This document shows, piece by piece, positions 1 to 7,817 of a stretch of 40,335 nucleotides of DNA. The notes under the pieces were generated by a model. That model worked only from the letters and a program-made list of their open reading frames with translations, made no database searches and was not told where the DNA came from. Position 1 is the stretch's first letter. Each line of letters begins with the position of its first letter. The stretch covers positions 1-40,335 of the forward strand of contig JACNJU010000044.1 in assembly GCA_014382375.1 (NCBI GenBank), written 5' to 3'. This stretch comes from Rhodospirillaceae bacterium (lineage in GTDB: Bacteria > Pseudomonadota > Alphaproteobacteria > Rhodospirillales > JABHCV01). The position numbers were made by a program, and so were the translations under genes.

Positions 1-446
1 GTGACAACCCGGCGGAAGAACGCGCCAAGCACAGAGGGGCCTCAAACGTCGCCGCATCCTCATCCAATCTAGCAACGCCGTGTGAGAGTCCTCCTTGCCC
101 GTCGGGAGTCAACTGAAGGCCATTCAGCCACCGGAGGGCCTTTTCCGCCTCAAAGGACTCAGCGACTCTCTGCTGGCGTTTCAAACTCCAGTGTTTGACA
201 CGGACATGCTCTAGATGGGGAAAAGTGTTACCCATGTGTTCGGTATAAAACGTCACTTATGTCTCAGGCCGGGTACCCTTCTATATCAGTGACTTAAAAG
301 AGTTTTTGGTTTGGAGCGGGAGGACATTAACCATTGTCAGTCTTTTTGTGCCGACACCGTTACTTTGATATGCCATGAGCCGCCTATTCATGATAAGCCA
401 TGCTAACACGACGATGACGTCGGAATAAAAAGTGATCGGCCGCTAG
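1..446. other. Non-coding left edge with a possible IS481-type element end
   Basis: No convincing coding region is seen in these 446 bases; the open frame on the minus strand that reaches into this stretch is the antisense shadow of the next gene. Between about 225 and 275 there are two imperfect tandem copies of a unit resembling GTGTTACCCATGT (second copy GTCACTTATGT), each followed by a C/G-rich tail. Such tandem units are, from memory, typical of IS481-family termini, but no transposase is present here. This may therefore be a degraded or orphan end. Identity is uncertain and rests only on this pattern. Confidence 0.3.
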
Positions 447-1352
447 ATGACGTTTCCTGTATCGCACCCGGCAACACTGGCGGATGATAATATCCCTCGT
501 GGTATCTTTCTGATGCTGACCACGACATTGTTTTTCATCCTGATAGATACCTTCGCCAAACAATTGTCTCAGACATTGCCGGTAACGGAAGTGGTTTGGG
601 CGCGTTTCTTTTTTCACCTGCTGGTCGTTCTGATGCTGCTTGGACGCCGCACCGTCCATTACGCACACACCAGTCGCCCGGTCTTGCAGATTTTCCGTTC
701 GACAATGCTTCTGATGACGACGTTTCTGTTTTTCATTGGCATCCGCCAGATCGACCTGGCGATGGCGAGCTCGATCATGTTCCTGAGCCCCATTCTGATA
801 ACGGCATTGTCGGCCCCGTTGCTGGGCGAGCAAATCGGGCTGCGGCGGGTGCTCGGCGTCCTGGCGGGCCTGACCGGAGCGCTGATCATCGTCCGCCCGG
901 GCCTCGGCGAGGTGCCGTTGACAGCGCTCTATTTTGTCGCCGCTGCCTGTTCCAATGCGCTTTATCAATTGACAACACGGATGTTGCGACAGTCCGACGA
1001 TGCTTATACGACGCTTCTTTACACGGCACTTATCGGCGTCATGCTCGCCACCCTGGCGGCACCGACGCAATGGATCGCGCCGACGCTGGTTGACTGGGGG
1101 CTGATGGTGGCCATGGGCACCTGCGGCGCGCTTGGACACTTCACGCTGATCAAAGCCTTCCAGTCGGCTCCGCCGTCAGCGCTTATGCCGTTCGCCTATT
1201 CCGGTTTGATCTGGGCGACGCTGTTTGGCTATCTGGTATTTGGCAATTTGCCGGACCGCTACACAATCCTTGGCGCGCTCATCATCACGGCCAGCGGGGT
1301 CTATATTTTCCACCGCGAACAACAGGCGGCGAAGAGAGCCCTGGCAGGGTAA
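447..1352 (+). CDS. DMT-superfamily (EamA) transporter
   Basis: A 301-residue protein with about ten hydrophobic segments, the size and layout of the drug/metabolite transporter family with two EamA repeats of five helices. The first repeat starts around residue 18 (IPRGIFLMLTTTLFFILIDT) and the second around residue 157 (FVAAACSNALYQLTTRML). The loop EQIGLRRVLGVLAGLTGAL and the repeat-end motif GALIITASGVYIF are typical. It would sit in the inner membrane and move a small metabolite, possibly as an exporter; the substrate cannot be told from sequence. The ATG at 447 has no good ribosome binding site. It is followed 22 bases later by the truncated TauE remnant. Confidence 0.85.
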   Translation: MTFPVSHPATLADDNIPRGIFLMLTTTLFFILIDTFAKQLSQTLPVTEVVWARFFFHLLVVLMLLGRRTVHYAHTSRPVLQIFRSTMLLMTTFLFFIGIRQIDLAMASSIMFLSPILITALSAPLLGEQIGLRRVLGVLAGLTGALIIVRPGLGEVPLTALYFVAAACSNALYQLTTRMLRQSDDAYTTLLYTALIGVMLATLAAPTQWIAPTLVDWGLMVAMGTCGALGHFTLIKAFQSAPPSALMPFAYSGLIWATLFGYLVFGNLPDRYTILGALIITASGVYIFHREQQAAKRALAG

Positions 1353-1374
1353 TTGCACTGCATGAAACAGCTTC

Positions 1375-1773
1375 GTGCGGGTCCGTGCAGCATGGTGGTT
1401 GTGTAAGGGGCTCATATTGCTCGCCGTTGCTCTCAGTCTCGGCAAGTGGCAACTGCTTCCAAATCCCAACACATTGTTATGGGCGGGAACGGCGTCGGGC
1501 TTTATGCGCACCATAGGCCCGGGGCCTATGGTGCGCGCCACCCTGAACACCTTTTTTGCTTTTGGAACGGTCGCCTCGCTTTGCGCACTTGGCTGGTTTG
1601 GTTTTTTGCGTCAGGATCATCTGATGTTCGCCATTGCCCTCACACCCGCCTTGCTGCTTGGAACCTGGCTTTCAAAACACCTGACGTCCTTTGTCGACAG
1701 GCGGTTTCGTAAACTGGTGCTGGGTATTTGCATCTTTTCTTCACTGGCCGTTATTTGGGATGCGCTGGCATGA
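1375..1773 (+). pseudogene. Truncated TauE/SafE-family transporter remnant
   Basis: The 132-residue frame, opening at a GTG, matches only the second half of TauE/SafE permeases, which are usually about 250 residues with eight membrane segments. Here only about four remain. The conserved family stretch around the second glycine/proline motif (GfmGtxxGiGGPP followed by a short loop and RATL) is collapsed to GFMRTIGPGPMVRATL. That shortened piece is encoded by a perfect inverted repeat at 1506-1536. The first half is absent, and the DMT gene ends only 22 bases upstream. I infer a deletion remnant. A real short half-transporter is the alternative, since the frame is open to a stop that overlaps the next gene's ATG. 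Confidence 0.55.
1506..1536. repeat. Perfect 15+15 bp inverted repeat inside the TauE remnant
   Basis: Arm 1506-1520 (GCGCACCATAGGCCC) is the exact reverse complement of arm 1522-1536, with one base between. It lies where the conserved GGPP motif of TauE proteins should be and keeps the reading frame. It could arise from template switching at a deletion, or could form a cruciform or RNA hairpin. Confidence 0.9.
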
Positions 1774-2735
1774 TGCCGGTTCTGCGCACGATGGGTCGCC
1801 AGGCCCCATGGGTATTGGTTGGCGGGGTGGTTCTGGGCCTGATGCTGCCGGGGCTTGGCAACATTATTGGTGTGATGGTTCCGCTGCTGGTGGTGATGCT
1901 GTTGACGGTGGCGATGATGCGGGTCGATGTGCCGCAGGTTGTGCTGCATCTTCGCCGTCCCTTCAGGCTGGCGGCGGTGTTGGTTGTTTTCATGGCCGCC
2001 ATGCCTTTATTCGTTCACCTGCTGGCCGGATATTTCAATCTACCGCCGGCCCTGCACACCGGGCTGGTTCTTCTCGCCTGTGCGCCGCCGCTTTCGGCAA
2101 ACGCCAGTATGGCCGCCTTTCTTGGCCTCGATGATGCGCTGGTCCTGAACGTCATGGTGGTTGGCACCTTGATCGTCCCCCTGAGCGCCCCGCTGCTGGC
2201 GGCGACACTGCTTGAAACCGCCATCGATCTTGACGCCGGTTCCATGTTTATCCGGCTTGCCATTGCCACCGGCCTGTCGCTGGTTGCGGCCTATGTGTTG
2301 CGACGCTCCATCGGGCGTCAGCGTATTGAGAGAAATTTCGATGTTCTGGATGGCATGTCGTCTCTTCTGATGGTGATTTTTGCGATTGTCGTGATGAACG
2401 GCATTGCCGTAACACAGACACAGGGCTTGCCGCAGATCGCCGGTGTTCTTGGCCTTGTCTTGCTGGCTAACTGGGGGGCGCACGCCCTTAGCGGGTTGGG
2501 CCTCTGGATTTTCCGGGACCTTCGACAGGTGTCGTTTACGCCGCAGGACGGGGCGATTTCATTAATGGTGGGCAATCGCAACATGGCGCTGATCATGGCC
2601 GTGTTGCCGGCAGAATTGGCGGGCTCTCTGTTGCTGTTTTTTGCCTTGTATCAGGTGCCGATCTACCTGACGCCGGTTCTCGCAAAGCCGCTTTACCGGC
2701 GCTTGTTGTCCGGGTCTTCCAGATCGCCCAGCTGA
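1770..2735 (+). CDS. BASS-family (bile acid:Na+ symporter-like) permease
   Basis: A 321-residue membrane protein with about ten hydrophobic segments and the overall pattern of the bile acid:sodium symporter / arsenite exporter superfamily. A conserved-looking segment GLVLLACAPPLSANASMAAFLGLDDAL lies near residues 98-124, with its counterpart GAISLMVGNRNMALIMAVLP near residues 263-282. The family moves organic or inorganic anions with cations across the inner membrane; the substrate here is unknown. The longer open frame from 1728 is unlikely. The ATG at 1770 overlaps the stop of the TauE remnant (ATGA), with a second ATG at 1773, which suggests an old translational coupling. It converges on the dehydrogenase gene downstream with 30 bases between. 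Confidence 0.75.
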   Translation: MMPVLRTMGRQAPWVLVGGVVLGLMLPGLGNIIGVMVPLLVVMLLTVAMMRVDVPQVVLHLRRPFRLAAVLVVFMAAMPLFVHLLAGYFNLPPALHTGLVLLACAPPLSANASMAAFLGLDDALVLNVMVVGTLIVPLSAPLLAATLLETAIDLDAGSMFIRLAIATGLSLVAAYVLRRSIGRQRIERNFDVLDGMSSLLMVIFAIVVMNGIAVTQTQGLPQIAGVLGLVLLANWGAHALSGLGLWIFRDLRQVSFTPQDGAISLMVGNRNMALIMAVLPAELAGSLLLFFALYQVPIYLTPVLAKPLYRRLLSGSSRSPS

Positions 2736-2765
2736 CGATCAATGACATCAAACATCCGGCTTGAT

Positions 2766-4823
2766 TTAGTCCGGCACGAAGCGATCACGTCGGGGCGGTT
2801 GCCGTGTCGTATCCTCAAGCTCGCGGGCATAGCGGTGGCCGGCGTAGACGGCGGCGGCGATGATCGCCGGGGCATCACAATCGCCTATTTTTTGTAAGGT
2901 TTGCGGGACCCCGTCGGCACCGGAATCCATACGTTCCAGCAGACTGCGGTAAAGACCGTCATTGGGCAGTCGCGCCGTGACCATAACCAAAGCGTCGGCG
3001 GTGATCGATTTTTCCCGGCCGCTATAGACGCAACGGATCATGGCTTCCTTGCCGTCGAACGCCTCAAGGCCATGGGCTGTGACGATATCGACGCCAAGAT
3101 CTATCAATTTGCCCTGGGTGCGCTCTTGCTCGACGGTGTAACTGCCCCAGGCCGAGACCTTGTCCTCGGGCGTCACCAGGGTGAGGGTGATACCGGCGCT
3201 GGCCAGCTTTTCGGCGATCACCCCGCCCATGTAGTAGTGATCGTCATCAAACAGGATGACCCGGCCTTCGGGCAGGTTTCCGGCCATGATGTCATCGGGG
3301 GTAAACAGCTTCTCCTCAGGCCCCAGGGTGTCCAGGGCTTTACTGTTGTGGCGACCAAAGCCGTCGGCGCGCCAGTGCGACCCCGTTGCGATGACCACGT
3401 GATCCGCCTCGAAGGCCAGCACGTCATCGGCGGAAAGCTCGCTTTCCCGGTAAATTTCAACGTTTGGCATTTTCCCGATTTGCTGCAGGCGGTAATCGCG
3501 AACCCGTGCCCATTCACTTAAACCCGGCAAGGCGGCCTCGCGGCTGACCCGGCCACCAAGATCACGGGTTGCTTCGGCGATGGCAACCTCGTAACCGCGT
3601 TGGCCCAGGGCGCGGGCAGCCTCAAGCCCTGAAGGGCCGGCCCCGACAACAAGAATCCTGGCGTCGGATGCTTTTCCCTGAATTTTTTCAGGGTGCCAGC
3701 CGCGTCGCCATTCTTCGGACATGGTCGGGTTCTGGGTGCAGCGGATGGGAACACTTTGGCCATCACCTGAATAACAAATGTTGCAGCCGATGCACTCGCG
3801 GATATCTTCAAAGCGGCCTTCGCGAATTTTCACAGGTATAAACGGGTCGGCAATGGACGGGCGGGCCGCGCCGATAAAATCGACAATGCCGCCCTTGACC
3901 TGGGCCAGCATGGTGTCCGGCGAGGTGAAGCGACCGACGGTCACGACCGGTTTCGTGGTCACTGATTTTACGAACGACATATAGTCTTCAAGCGCCCCTT
4001 CCTTGGCGAAGCGCGAATGGCCCATCTCGTAACTGTAGTCGCTGATGTTGATGTCCCACAGGTCGGGCAGTTCAGCCAGCATCTCAAGCATTTCACGGCT
4101 TTCGCCGGTGACCGGCAGGCCGTCCTTGTCGCTTGTTTCATCGGCGGAAAAACGCACCGCCACGGCGCAGGTATCACCGACCGCTTCTTTTGTTTCCTCA
4201 ATCAGTTCACGAACCAGACGGACCCGGTTTTCCAGCGAGCCGCCGTATTCATCGCTGCGCGTGTTGGTCACCGGTGACAGGAAATGTGACAGCAGATAGC
4301 CATGGGTGGCGTAAACGTAGACGACATCAAAGCCTGCCTCCTTGGCGCGCAGGGCGGCCTCGCGGTGCCAAAGCCTGAGGTTGCGGATATCGGATTTGTC
4401 CATGGCCCGGGTCTGGTAGGGGTTGCCGGCCAGATTGGGCATACTGGCGACATCCATGGGAACCTCGCGGGAAAAAAGATTGGTCGCCCGGGCACCGCCA
4501 TACCACAACTCTGCCCCGGCCAGAGCACCATACGCGTGAACCTGCTCGGTCATCAGGCCGTGGGCCTTGATGTCGCCTGCGTCCCAAAGCGAGGCGTAAG
4601 GGTAGGGCAGGTCGTCGGATGTCGGGTGGATCGAGCAATACTCCGTATTGACAACACCCCAGCCACCCTCTGCCTTGGTGGCACGCAAGCCAGCCAGCAT
4701 TTGCGGGCGCAACCAGCCCAGGCCGGTACAATGGGGGACCTGATAAAAACGGTTGGGGGCTGTTACCGGTCCGATTTTTACGGGCTCGAATAAAATATCA
4801 TAGCGGTTGTCGGGCTCAGCCAT
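2766..4823 (-). CDS. TMADH-like flavin/4Fe-4S amine dehydrogenase 1
   Basis: A 685-residue member of the trimethylamine/dimethylamine/histamine dehydrogenase group: an old-yellow-enzyme TIM barrel (about 1-385) followed by FAD/NAD-type nucleotide-binding folds (VVGAGPSGLEAARALG). Cys32 in QVPHC matches the cysteine that carries covalent 6-S-cysteinyl FMN in TMADH. Cys344, Cys347, Cys350 and Cys362 match its 4Fe-4S ligands. Tyr62 corresponds to substrate-binding Tyr60, and Tyr171 and His174 to Tyr169 and His172. Trp264, Asp267 and Trp355 of TMADH have no counterpart, because the loop after DLWDINISD is three residues shorter. The substrate is therefore probably an amine other than trimethylamine. 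The ATG at 4823 overlaps the end of the upstream aminotransferase gene by 8 bases, indicating one translationally coupled operon; longer upstream starts run inside that gene. Confidence 0.85.
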   Translation of the reverse strand: MAEPDNRYDILFEPVKIGPVTAPNRFYQVPHCTGLGWLRPQMLAGLRATKAEGGWGVVNTEYCSIHPTSDDLPYPYASLWDAGDIKAHGLMTEQVHAYGALAGAELWYGGARATNLFSREVPMDVASMPNLAGNPYQTRAMDKSDIRNLRLWHREAALRAKEAGFDVVYVYATHGYLLSHFLSPVTNTRSDEYGGSLENRVRLVRELIEETKEAVGDTCAVAVRFSADETSDKDGLPVTGESREMLEMLAELPDLWDINISDYSYEMGHSRFAKEGALEDYMSFVKSVTTKPVVTVGRFTSPDTMLAQVKGGIVDFIGAARPSIADPFIPVKIREGRFEDIRECIGCNICYSGDGQSVPIRCTQNPTMSEEWRRGWHPEKIQGKASDARILVVGAGPSGLEAARALGQRGYEVAIAEATRDLGGRVSREAALPGLSEWARVRDYRLQQIGKMPNVEIYRESELSADDVLAFEADHVVIATGSHWRADGFGRHNSKALDTLGPEEKLFTPDDIMAGNLPEGRVILFDDDHYYMGGVIAEKLASAGITLTLVTPEDKVSAWGSYTVEQERTQGKLIDLGVDIVTAHGLEAFDGKEAMIRCVYSGREKSITADALVMVTARLPNDGLYRSLLERMDSGADGVPQTLQKIGDCDAPAIIAAAVYAGHRYARELEDTTRQPPRRDRFVPD

Positions 4824-6210
4824 TCCAGATGCCTTCCTGGCGTACGTCATCCATGGCCATTTCGATACCCTTGCGCAGGATGCCGACCAGTTCATCAATC
4901 TGCTCAATCGTAATGATAAGAGGTGGCGACATGACGCACATGTTAATCATCGGCCGGACCATAAGGCCCAGGGACTGGCAGTGTTTGTCGATGCGATTGC
5001 CGATCTCGTAATCAAGGACAAGCGGATCCTTATGATCCTTGCTGATCACGCATTCGACGCAGCCCATAAGCCCCATCCCGCGAACATCGCCGACAATGGG
5101 AATGTCGAGAAGTTCAGCCAGCCGCTCCTGAAAATAGGGGCCAACCTTGCGAACGTTTTCAAACAGCTTCTCGCGTTCCATGATTTCAATATTTTTGAGC
5201 GCTGCGGTACAGGCCACCGGATGGCCCGAATAAGTGAAGCCGCTGGAAAAGACGGCGTTGCTGAATTCTTCGCTGCTGACCCTCGACAGAAGCCGCTCGT
5301 TGATCAGCACCGCGCCCAAAGGCTGGTAGCCCGATGTTAAACCCTTGGCCGAGGTGATGATGTCGGCATCAACGTCAAAGACGTCCTGGCTTGCAAAAAA
5401 ATGCCCCAGTCGACCAAAACCGGTGACCACTTCATCAGAAATGTAGAGGACATCGTGGTTGCGGCAAACCGCCGCACATTTAGCGTGATAGCCTTCTGGC
5501 GGCATGATCACGCCGCCGGAGGCGAGGATCGGTTCGGCGATGAAAGCGGCGACTTTGTCTGGCCCGAGCTCAAGAATTTTATCTTCCAGGTCCTTGACCT
5601 TGGCGGCACAAAAATCCTGGACGCTCATTGTTTCGGGGCGCCGGTAGGTGTTGGGGGAGGGCAAAAGGTGGACGAAATTTTCCTCGAAATCCATATAGCT
5701 TTTGTCGCGTTCCTTGCCCGAGCACGAGGACGACAGGAAGGTACTGCCGTGATAGGCGTCATGGCGGGAAATGATATGCTTCTTTTGCGGCCGCCCCAGA
5801 ACATTATTGAAGAACATGGTGAAGCGAAGGGCCGAATCGACCGCCGTCGAGCCGCCGGTGGTGAAAAACACATGGTTAAAACCATCGGGCGCGATGCTGA
5901 CAATCTTGTCCGCCAGTTCGGCAGCCGGGGCGTTGGTCAGGCTCCACGGGCTGTAATAGGTCATGCGCCGTGCCTGTTCGGCAATCGCTTCGGCGATTTC
6001 CTCGCGGCCATGGCCGACATTGACGCACCACATGCCGGCCGGGCCGTCAATCAGGCGGTTGCCCTCAGAATCATAAACGTAAACCCCGTCGCCGCCGGTA
6101 ATCACGGTGCGCTTCTGCTTGCCAATTTTGGCCAGTTCCTCCCAGGGGTGAATCCACTTGTTGTCCTTGGTCTGCAAATCCTCGGTGTCGAAGGGTATGT
6201 TGGGGATCAT
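4816..6210 (-). CDS. Class III (omega) aminotransferase, PLP-dependent
   Basis: A 464-residue fold-type I, class III aminotransferase of the usual length. Lys289 in the ITSAKGLTSGY motif is the predicted Schiff-base lysine, Asp259 in ISDEVVTGFGR the residue that holds the PLP ring nitrogen, and TTGGSTAVDSALR (about 117-129) the phosphate-binding region. The family transfers amino groups from omega-amines (putrescine and other polyamines, taurine, beta-alanine) to pyruvate or a keto acid. Next to a PotF-type importer, a polyamine or other primary amine substrate is most plausible, with SpuC-like putrescine:pyruvate transaminase as the closest known role; this is inference. It is first in the leftward operon, facing the operator region and overlapping the dehydrogenase start. 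Confidence 0.85.
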   Translation of the reverse strand: MIPNIPFDTEDLQTKDNKWIHPWEELAKIGKQKRTVITGGDGVYVYDSEGNRLIDGPAGMWCVNVGHGREEIAEAIAEQARRMTYYSPWSLTNAPAAELADKIVSIAPDGFNHVFFTTGGSTAVDSALRFTMFFNNVLGRPQKKHIISRHDAYHGSTFLSSSCSGKERDKSYMDFEENFVHLLPSPNTYRRPETMSVQDFCAAKVKDLEDKILELGPDKVAAFIAEPILASGGVIMPPEGYHAKCAAVCRNHDVLYISDEVVTGFGRLGHFFASQDVFDVDADIITSAKGLTSGYQPLGAVLINERLLSRVSSEEFSNAVFSSGFTYSGHPVACTAALKNIEIMEREKLFENVRKVGPYFQERLAELLDIPIVGDVRGMGLMGCVECVISKDHKDPLVLDYEIGNRIDKHCQSLGLMVRPMINMCVMSPPLIITIEQIDELVGILRKGIEMAMDDVRQEGIWNG

Positions 6211-6278
6211 TTTTGCTGGGTTTTCCCTGTGCTTGCCGGTTGTTTCGGGCTTTTATTGGTCCGTATTGATCATAAAGA

Positions 6279-6294
6279 TTGATTGAACAGTCAA
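6279..6294. promoter_or_regulatory. Operator A (BetI/TetR-like box)
   Basis: The sequence is TTGATTGAACAGTCAA, two mismatches from the consensus TTGACTGATCAGTCAA. It resembles boxes I recall for BetI-type repressors (TTGATTG...CAAT). It lies about 70-85 bases upstream of the aminotransferase start. Confidence 0.6.
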
Positions 6295-6420
6295 TCAGGA
6301 TATTTCATCGCGTCACTATATGGATATGTAGATTTGGAATCAATTCCATAACAACAAGATTTCAAATATCGATATTAAAGAGGACTGGGAACAGGTGATT
6401 GACCAACACGATGCGAAATA

Positions 6421-6440
6421 TTCTGACTGATCAGTCAGAA
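6421..6440. promoter_or_regulatory. Operator B, perfect 20-bp palindrome
   Basis: TTCTGACTGATCAGTCAGAA is its own reverse complement over all 20 bases. The core at 6423-6438 matches the shared consensus TTGACTGATCAGTCAA at all but the two outermost bases. It is the likely strongest site for the TetR-family protein encoded at 10760. Confidence 0.7.
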
Positions 6441-6467
6441 AAAATTTATCTTGAAAACATCATCTAA

Positions 6468-6483
6468 TTGACTGATCATTGAA
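6468..6483. promoter_or_regulatory. Operator C, overlapping a -35-like TTGACT
   Basis: TTGACTGATCATTGAA differs from the consensus at two positions in the right half. Its centre is 45 bases from that of site B. The left half, TTGACT, could be the -35 element of the rightward promoter, so a bound repressor here would block polymerase. Confidence 0.55.
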
Positions 6484-6572
6484 ATGATAATTAATCGTAA
6501 CGAGAATTCCAACGCCCCGTCAACAGGGTGCGCCTTCAATAATCCGCAAACACAACAGGGAGAAACTTTAAG

Positions 6573-7730
6573 ATGAGTATCAAGGAAACAATAAAACGGA
6601 TACGAGACCGTGATTCAGGTGGGCTTAATCTTGCCAGGGTGTTGTCTGTCGGCGTCGCGGCGTTCGCTGTGCTGATGGCCGGACAGGCGATTGCCCAGGA
6701 ACGAGTGCTGAAAGTCACCAACTGGGCTGAATATATTGGCGAGGATACAATCGCCAATTTCGAGAAAGAAACCGGCATCAAGGTTATCTATGACAATTAC
6801 GACTCCGTTGAAGCGATTGAGGCAAAACTGCTGGCAGGGGACAGCGGCTACGACGTGGTCACACATGCCGCGTCGCAGATCGCACGTATGATTAAGGCAG
6901 ATGGTATTTTGCAGCCCGTGGATAAATCGAAACTCGACAACTTCAAGCACATGGACCCCGCGGTCATGAAGCAGTTGTCCGATAAATGGGACAAGGGCAA
7001 CAATTACATTGTTCCGTTCATGTGGGGCACCCACGGCGTGACGTACAACAAGGAACTGATTCTCGAGACTTATCCTGATGCGCCTATCGGCTCATTGGAT
7101 ATGATCTTTAACCCGAAACACATGAAGGAATTGGCCAAGTGCGGTGTTTCATTCCTTGATTCGCCGACTGATGTCGTGCCGATGGCGCTCGCCTACCTTG
7201 GCTTGCCACCGGATTCGACCAATAAGGACGATTATAAAAAAGTGGCTGACATGTTCGCCCAGATTCGCCCTTATATCAAAACCTTCGACAACTATGCCTA
7301 CCAGAAGATGCCGCAGAAAGAGTTCTGTGTCGCCGTAACCTGGGGACCGGATGGCTTGCTGGCCATGTCCGGTGCCAAAGAGGCCAACACCGGTGTGGTG
7401 CTCGACTTCTTCCTGCCTGAAGGACCGGGCAAGGCAAACTTCTGGGTTGATGGCTGGGTCATTCCGGCTGATGCGAAAAACGTCGATGACGCACATCTGT
7501 TCCTGAACTACATGATGCGCCCTGATGTGGGGGCTGCCGACAGCAGCTTTACATGGTACGCGACAGCAAACATCACGGGGAAGCCTATGGTCGATCCGGA
7601 CGTGACTTCCAGCCCTGCCGCATACCCGACTTCGGAACAGGTTTCAAACATGTACACCCTGAACCCGTTGTCGCCAAAAATTGAAAAGATCCGGACCCGA
7701 ACCTGGACCGACTTTAAAGCCGGCAACTAG
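6573..7730 (+). CDS. PotF-type periplasmic amine-binding protein of an ABC importer
   Basis: A 385-residue secreted solute-binding protein of the putrescine/spermidine group. A signal peptide with an unusually long N-region ends near AVLMAGQAIA-QE (cleavage about residue 41). The mature protein then follows PotF closely (LKVTNWAEYIGEDTIANFEKETGIKV and a C-terminal RTRTW-DFKAG). Trp51 and Tyr54 (NWAEY) match PotF Trp37 and Tyr40. TWGPD keeps the Trp244/Asp247 pair, and the aspartate equivalent to Asp278 is kept. The PotF glutamate Glu185 (LDAPEEV) is replaced in LDSPTDV, and Phe276 by Trp. The pocket therefore still suits a cationic amine, but perhaps not putrescine itself. It is first gene of the rightward operon and is followed by a hairpin that may lower expression downstream. 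Confidence 0.85.
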   Translation: MSIKETIKRIRDRDSGGLNLARVLSVGVAAFAVLMAGQAIAQERVLKVTNWAEYIGEDTIANFEKETGIKVIYDNYDSVEAIEAKLLAGDSGYDVVTHAASQIARMIKADGILQPVDKSKLDNFKHMDPAVMKQLSDKWDKGNNYIVPFMWGTHGVTYNKELILETYPDAPIGSLDMIFNPKHMKELAKCGVSFLDSPTDVVPMALAYLGLPPDSTNKDDYKKVADMFAQIRPYIKTFDNYAYQKMPQKEFCVAVTWGPDGLLAMSGAKEANTGVVLDFFLPEGPGKANFWVDGWVIPADAKNVDDAHLFLNYMMRPDVGAADSSFTWYATANITGKPMVDPDVTSSPAAYPTSEQVSNMYTLNPLSPKIEKIRTRTWTDFKAGN

Positions 7731-7744
7731 GCAGTGCAGACATT

Positions 7745-7788
7745 CGACGGCGGCAATCCTTAAGGGTTGTCGTCGTCGGTGCCTTTTT
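7745..7788 (+). terminator. Intercistronic hairpin/attenuating terminator after the binding-protein gene
   Basis: Arms 7745-7759 and 7764-7778 form a 15-bp RNA stem (three G-U pairs) around a TTAA loop. Five Ts follow at 7784-7788. Such a structure between a binding-protein gene and its ABC partners commonly gives excess binding protein, by partial termination or 3'-end protection. Confidence 0.7.
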
Positions 7789-7817
7789 AAGACCTTTTCA
7801 TATATATGAGGGCTGCC

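Larger units (their letters stand above)
6211..6572. promoter_or_regulatory. Divergent regulatory region of the amine cluster
   Basis: This 362-base, AT-rich non-coding stretch separates the leftward aminotransferase/dehydrogenase operon from the rightward importer operon. It contains three related palindromes, listed separately at 6279-6294, 6423-6438 and 6468-6483. The left and right copies each contain a TTGACT that could serve as a -35 box for one direction. The potF-like start at 6573 is preceded by GGGAGAAACTTTAAG, a good ribosome binding site. Confidence 0.7.

Noticed and set aside
203-216. CGGACATGCTCTAG also found at 26857-26870
   Set aside because: A 14-base match is expected a few times by chance in 40 kb; the flanks diverge, so I cannot claim a repeat or attachment site.
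384-1139. Long open frame on the minus strand opposite the DMT transporter
   Set aside because: Its arginine/histidine/glutamine-rich composition is that of an antisense shadow, and the opposite strand encodes a clear membrane transporter.
2901-3521. Plus-strand open frame within dehydrogenase 1
   Set aside because: It lies antisense to the conserved nucleotide-binding part of the dehydrogenase and has no recognisable protein features.
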